Shown here piece by piece: positions 5,071 through 5,103 of a stretch of DNA of 5,103 nucleotides. The notes below the pieces were generated by a model. It did not search any database. It had not been told where the DNA came from and saw only the letters and a program-made list of their open reading frames with translations. The position numbers and the translations under genes were made by a program. Position 1 is the stretch's first letter; each line of letters begins with the position of its first letter. The DNA is taken from NCBI GenBank assembly GCA_002083985.1, contig MTER01000085.1, forward strand, positions 1-5,103, given 5' to 3'. Source of the stretch: Candidatus Altarchaeales archaeon A3. GTDB lineage: Archaea; Altiarchaeota; Altiarchaeia; Altiarchaeales; Altiarchaeaceae.

Positions 5071-5103
5071 AGACCTGCCCACACAAAACTTTGATGATAG
5101 ATT

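Larger units (their letters stand above)
4454..5103. other. 650-bp gene-free, repeat-bearing region
   Basis: Very AT-rich sequence with stops in all frames. It contains the orphan ribosome binding site (4459-4483), a weak TCTCAATAA echo of the repeat (near 4504-4512), the 122-bp element (4560-4681), two similar 14-mers (4709 and 4742) and small hairpins (4915-4930, 5015-5070). No tRNA, known ncRNA or convincing coding region was recognised. It looks like decayed DNA left by mobile elements between the cobalamin genes and whatever lies to the right. Confidence 0.6.

Overview
The window is AT-rich and carries four protein genes in two divergent pairs. The right-hand pair (plus strand) is a cobalamin operon segment: a CobD-type PLP enzyme (2374-3435) followed 28 bp later by CbiB (3464-4453). 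Together they make the aminopropanol phosphate linker and attach it to the corrin ring. The short CobD N-terminus and the cobD-cbiB order suggest an anaerobe of methanogenic-archaeon type. This is inferred from memory of the families, and a cobalamin-making Firmicute is not excluded. No rRNA, tRNA or CRISPR array was seen.

The left-hand pair (minus strand) looks like an accessory cassette: a ParA/MinD-type deviant Walker A ATPase (2054-936) and, downstream, a stand-alone RelA/SpoT-type alarmone synthetase (850-151). The synthetase is easy to overlook. Its catalytic frame has no ATG, GTG or TTG before the catalytic motifs, and its start codon lies in another frame, joined through a run of seven A residues (784-790). 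Removing one A gives a 232-residue protein with every recognisable synthetase motif, so the gene is frameshifted, phase-variable, rescued by slippage, or affected by a base-calling error.

The 319 bp between the divergent starts (2055-2373) hold three clear inverted repeats: one just upstream of parA, a 13-bp-stem hairpin, and a 19-bp palindrome upstream of cobD. All three contain the pentamer TTGTG or its complement, which occurs five times in alternating orientation. No ParB-like gene accompanies parA in the window.

After cbiB, 650 bp (4454-5103) contain no convincing gene. The region opens with a strong Shine-Dalgarno sequence and a GTG that meets a stop after four codons, as if the next operon gene had been cut away. 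It continues with a 122-bp element with 19-bp terminal inverted repeats (4560-4681). The right end of that element has a 36-bp near-identical copy at 56-91, in the same orientation, beyond the other end of the gene block. The four genes therefore lie between direct copies of a mobile-element-like end. The main leads are the ParA plus RelA pair as a possible alarmone-based system, the A-tract frameshift, and the apparent decapitation of the gene after cbiB.
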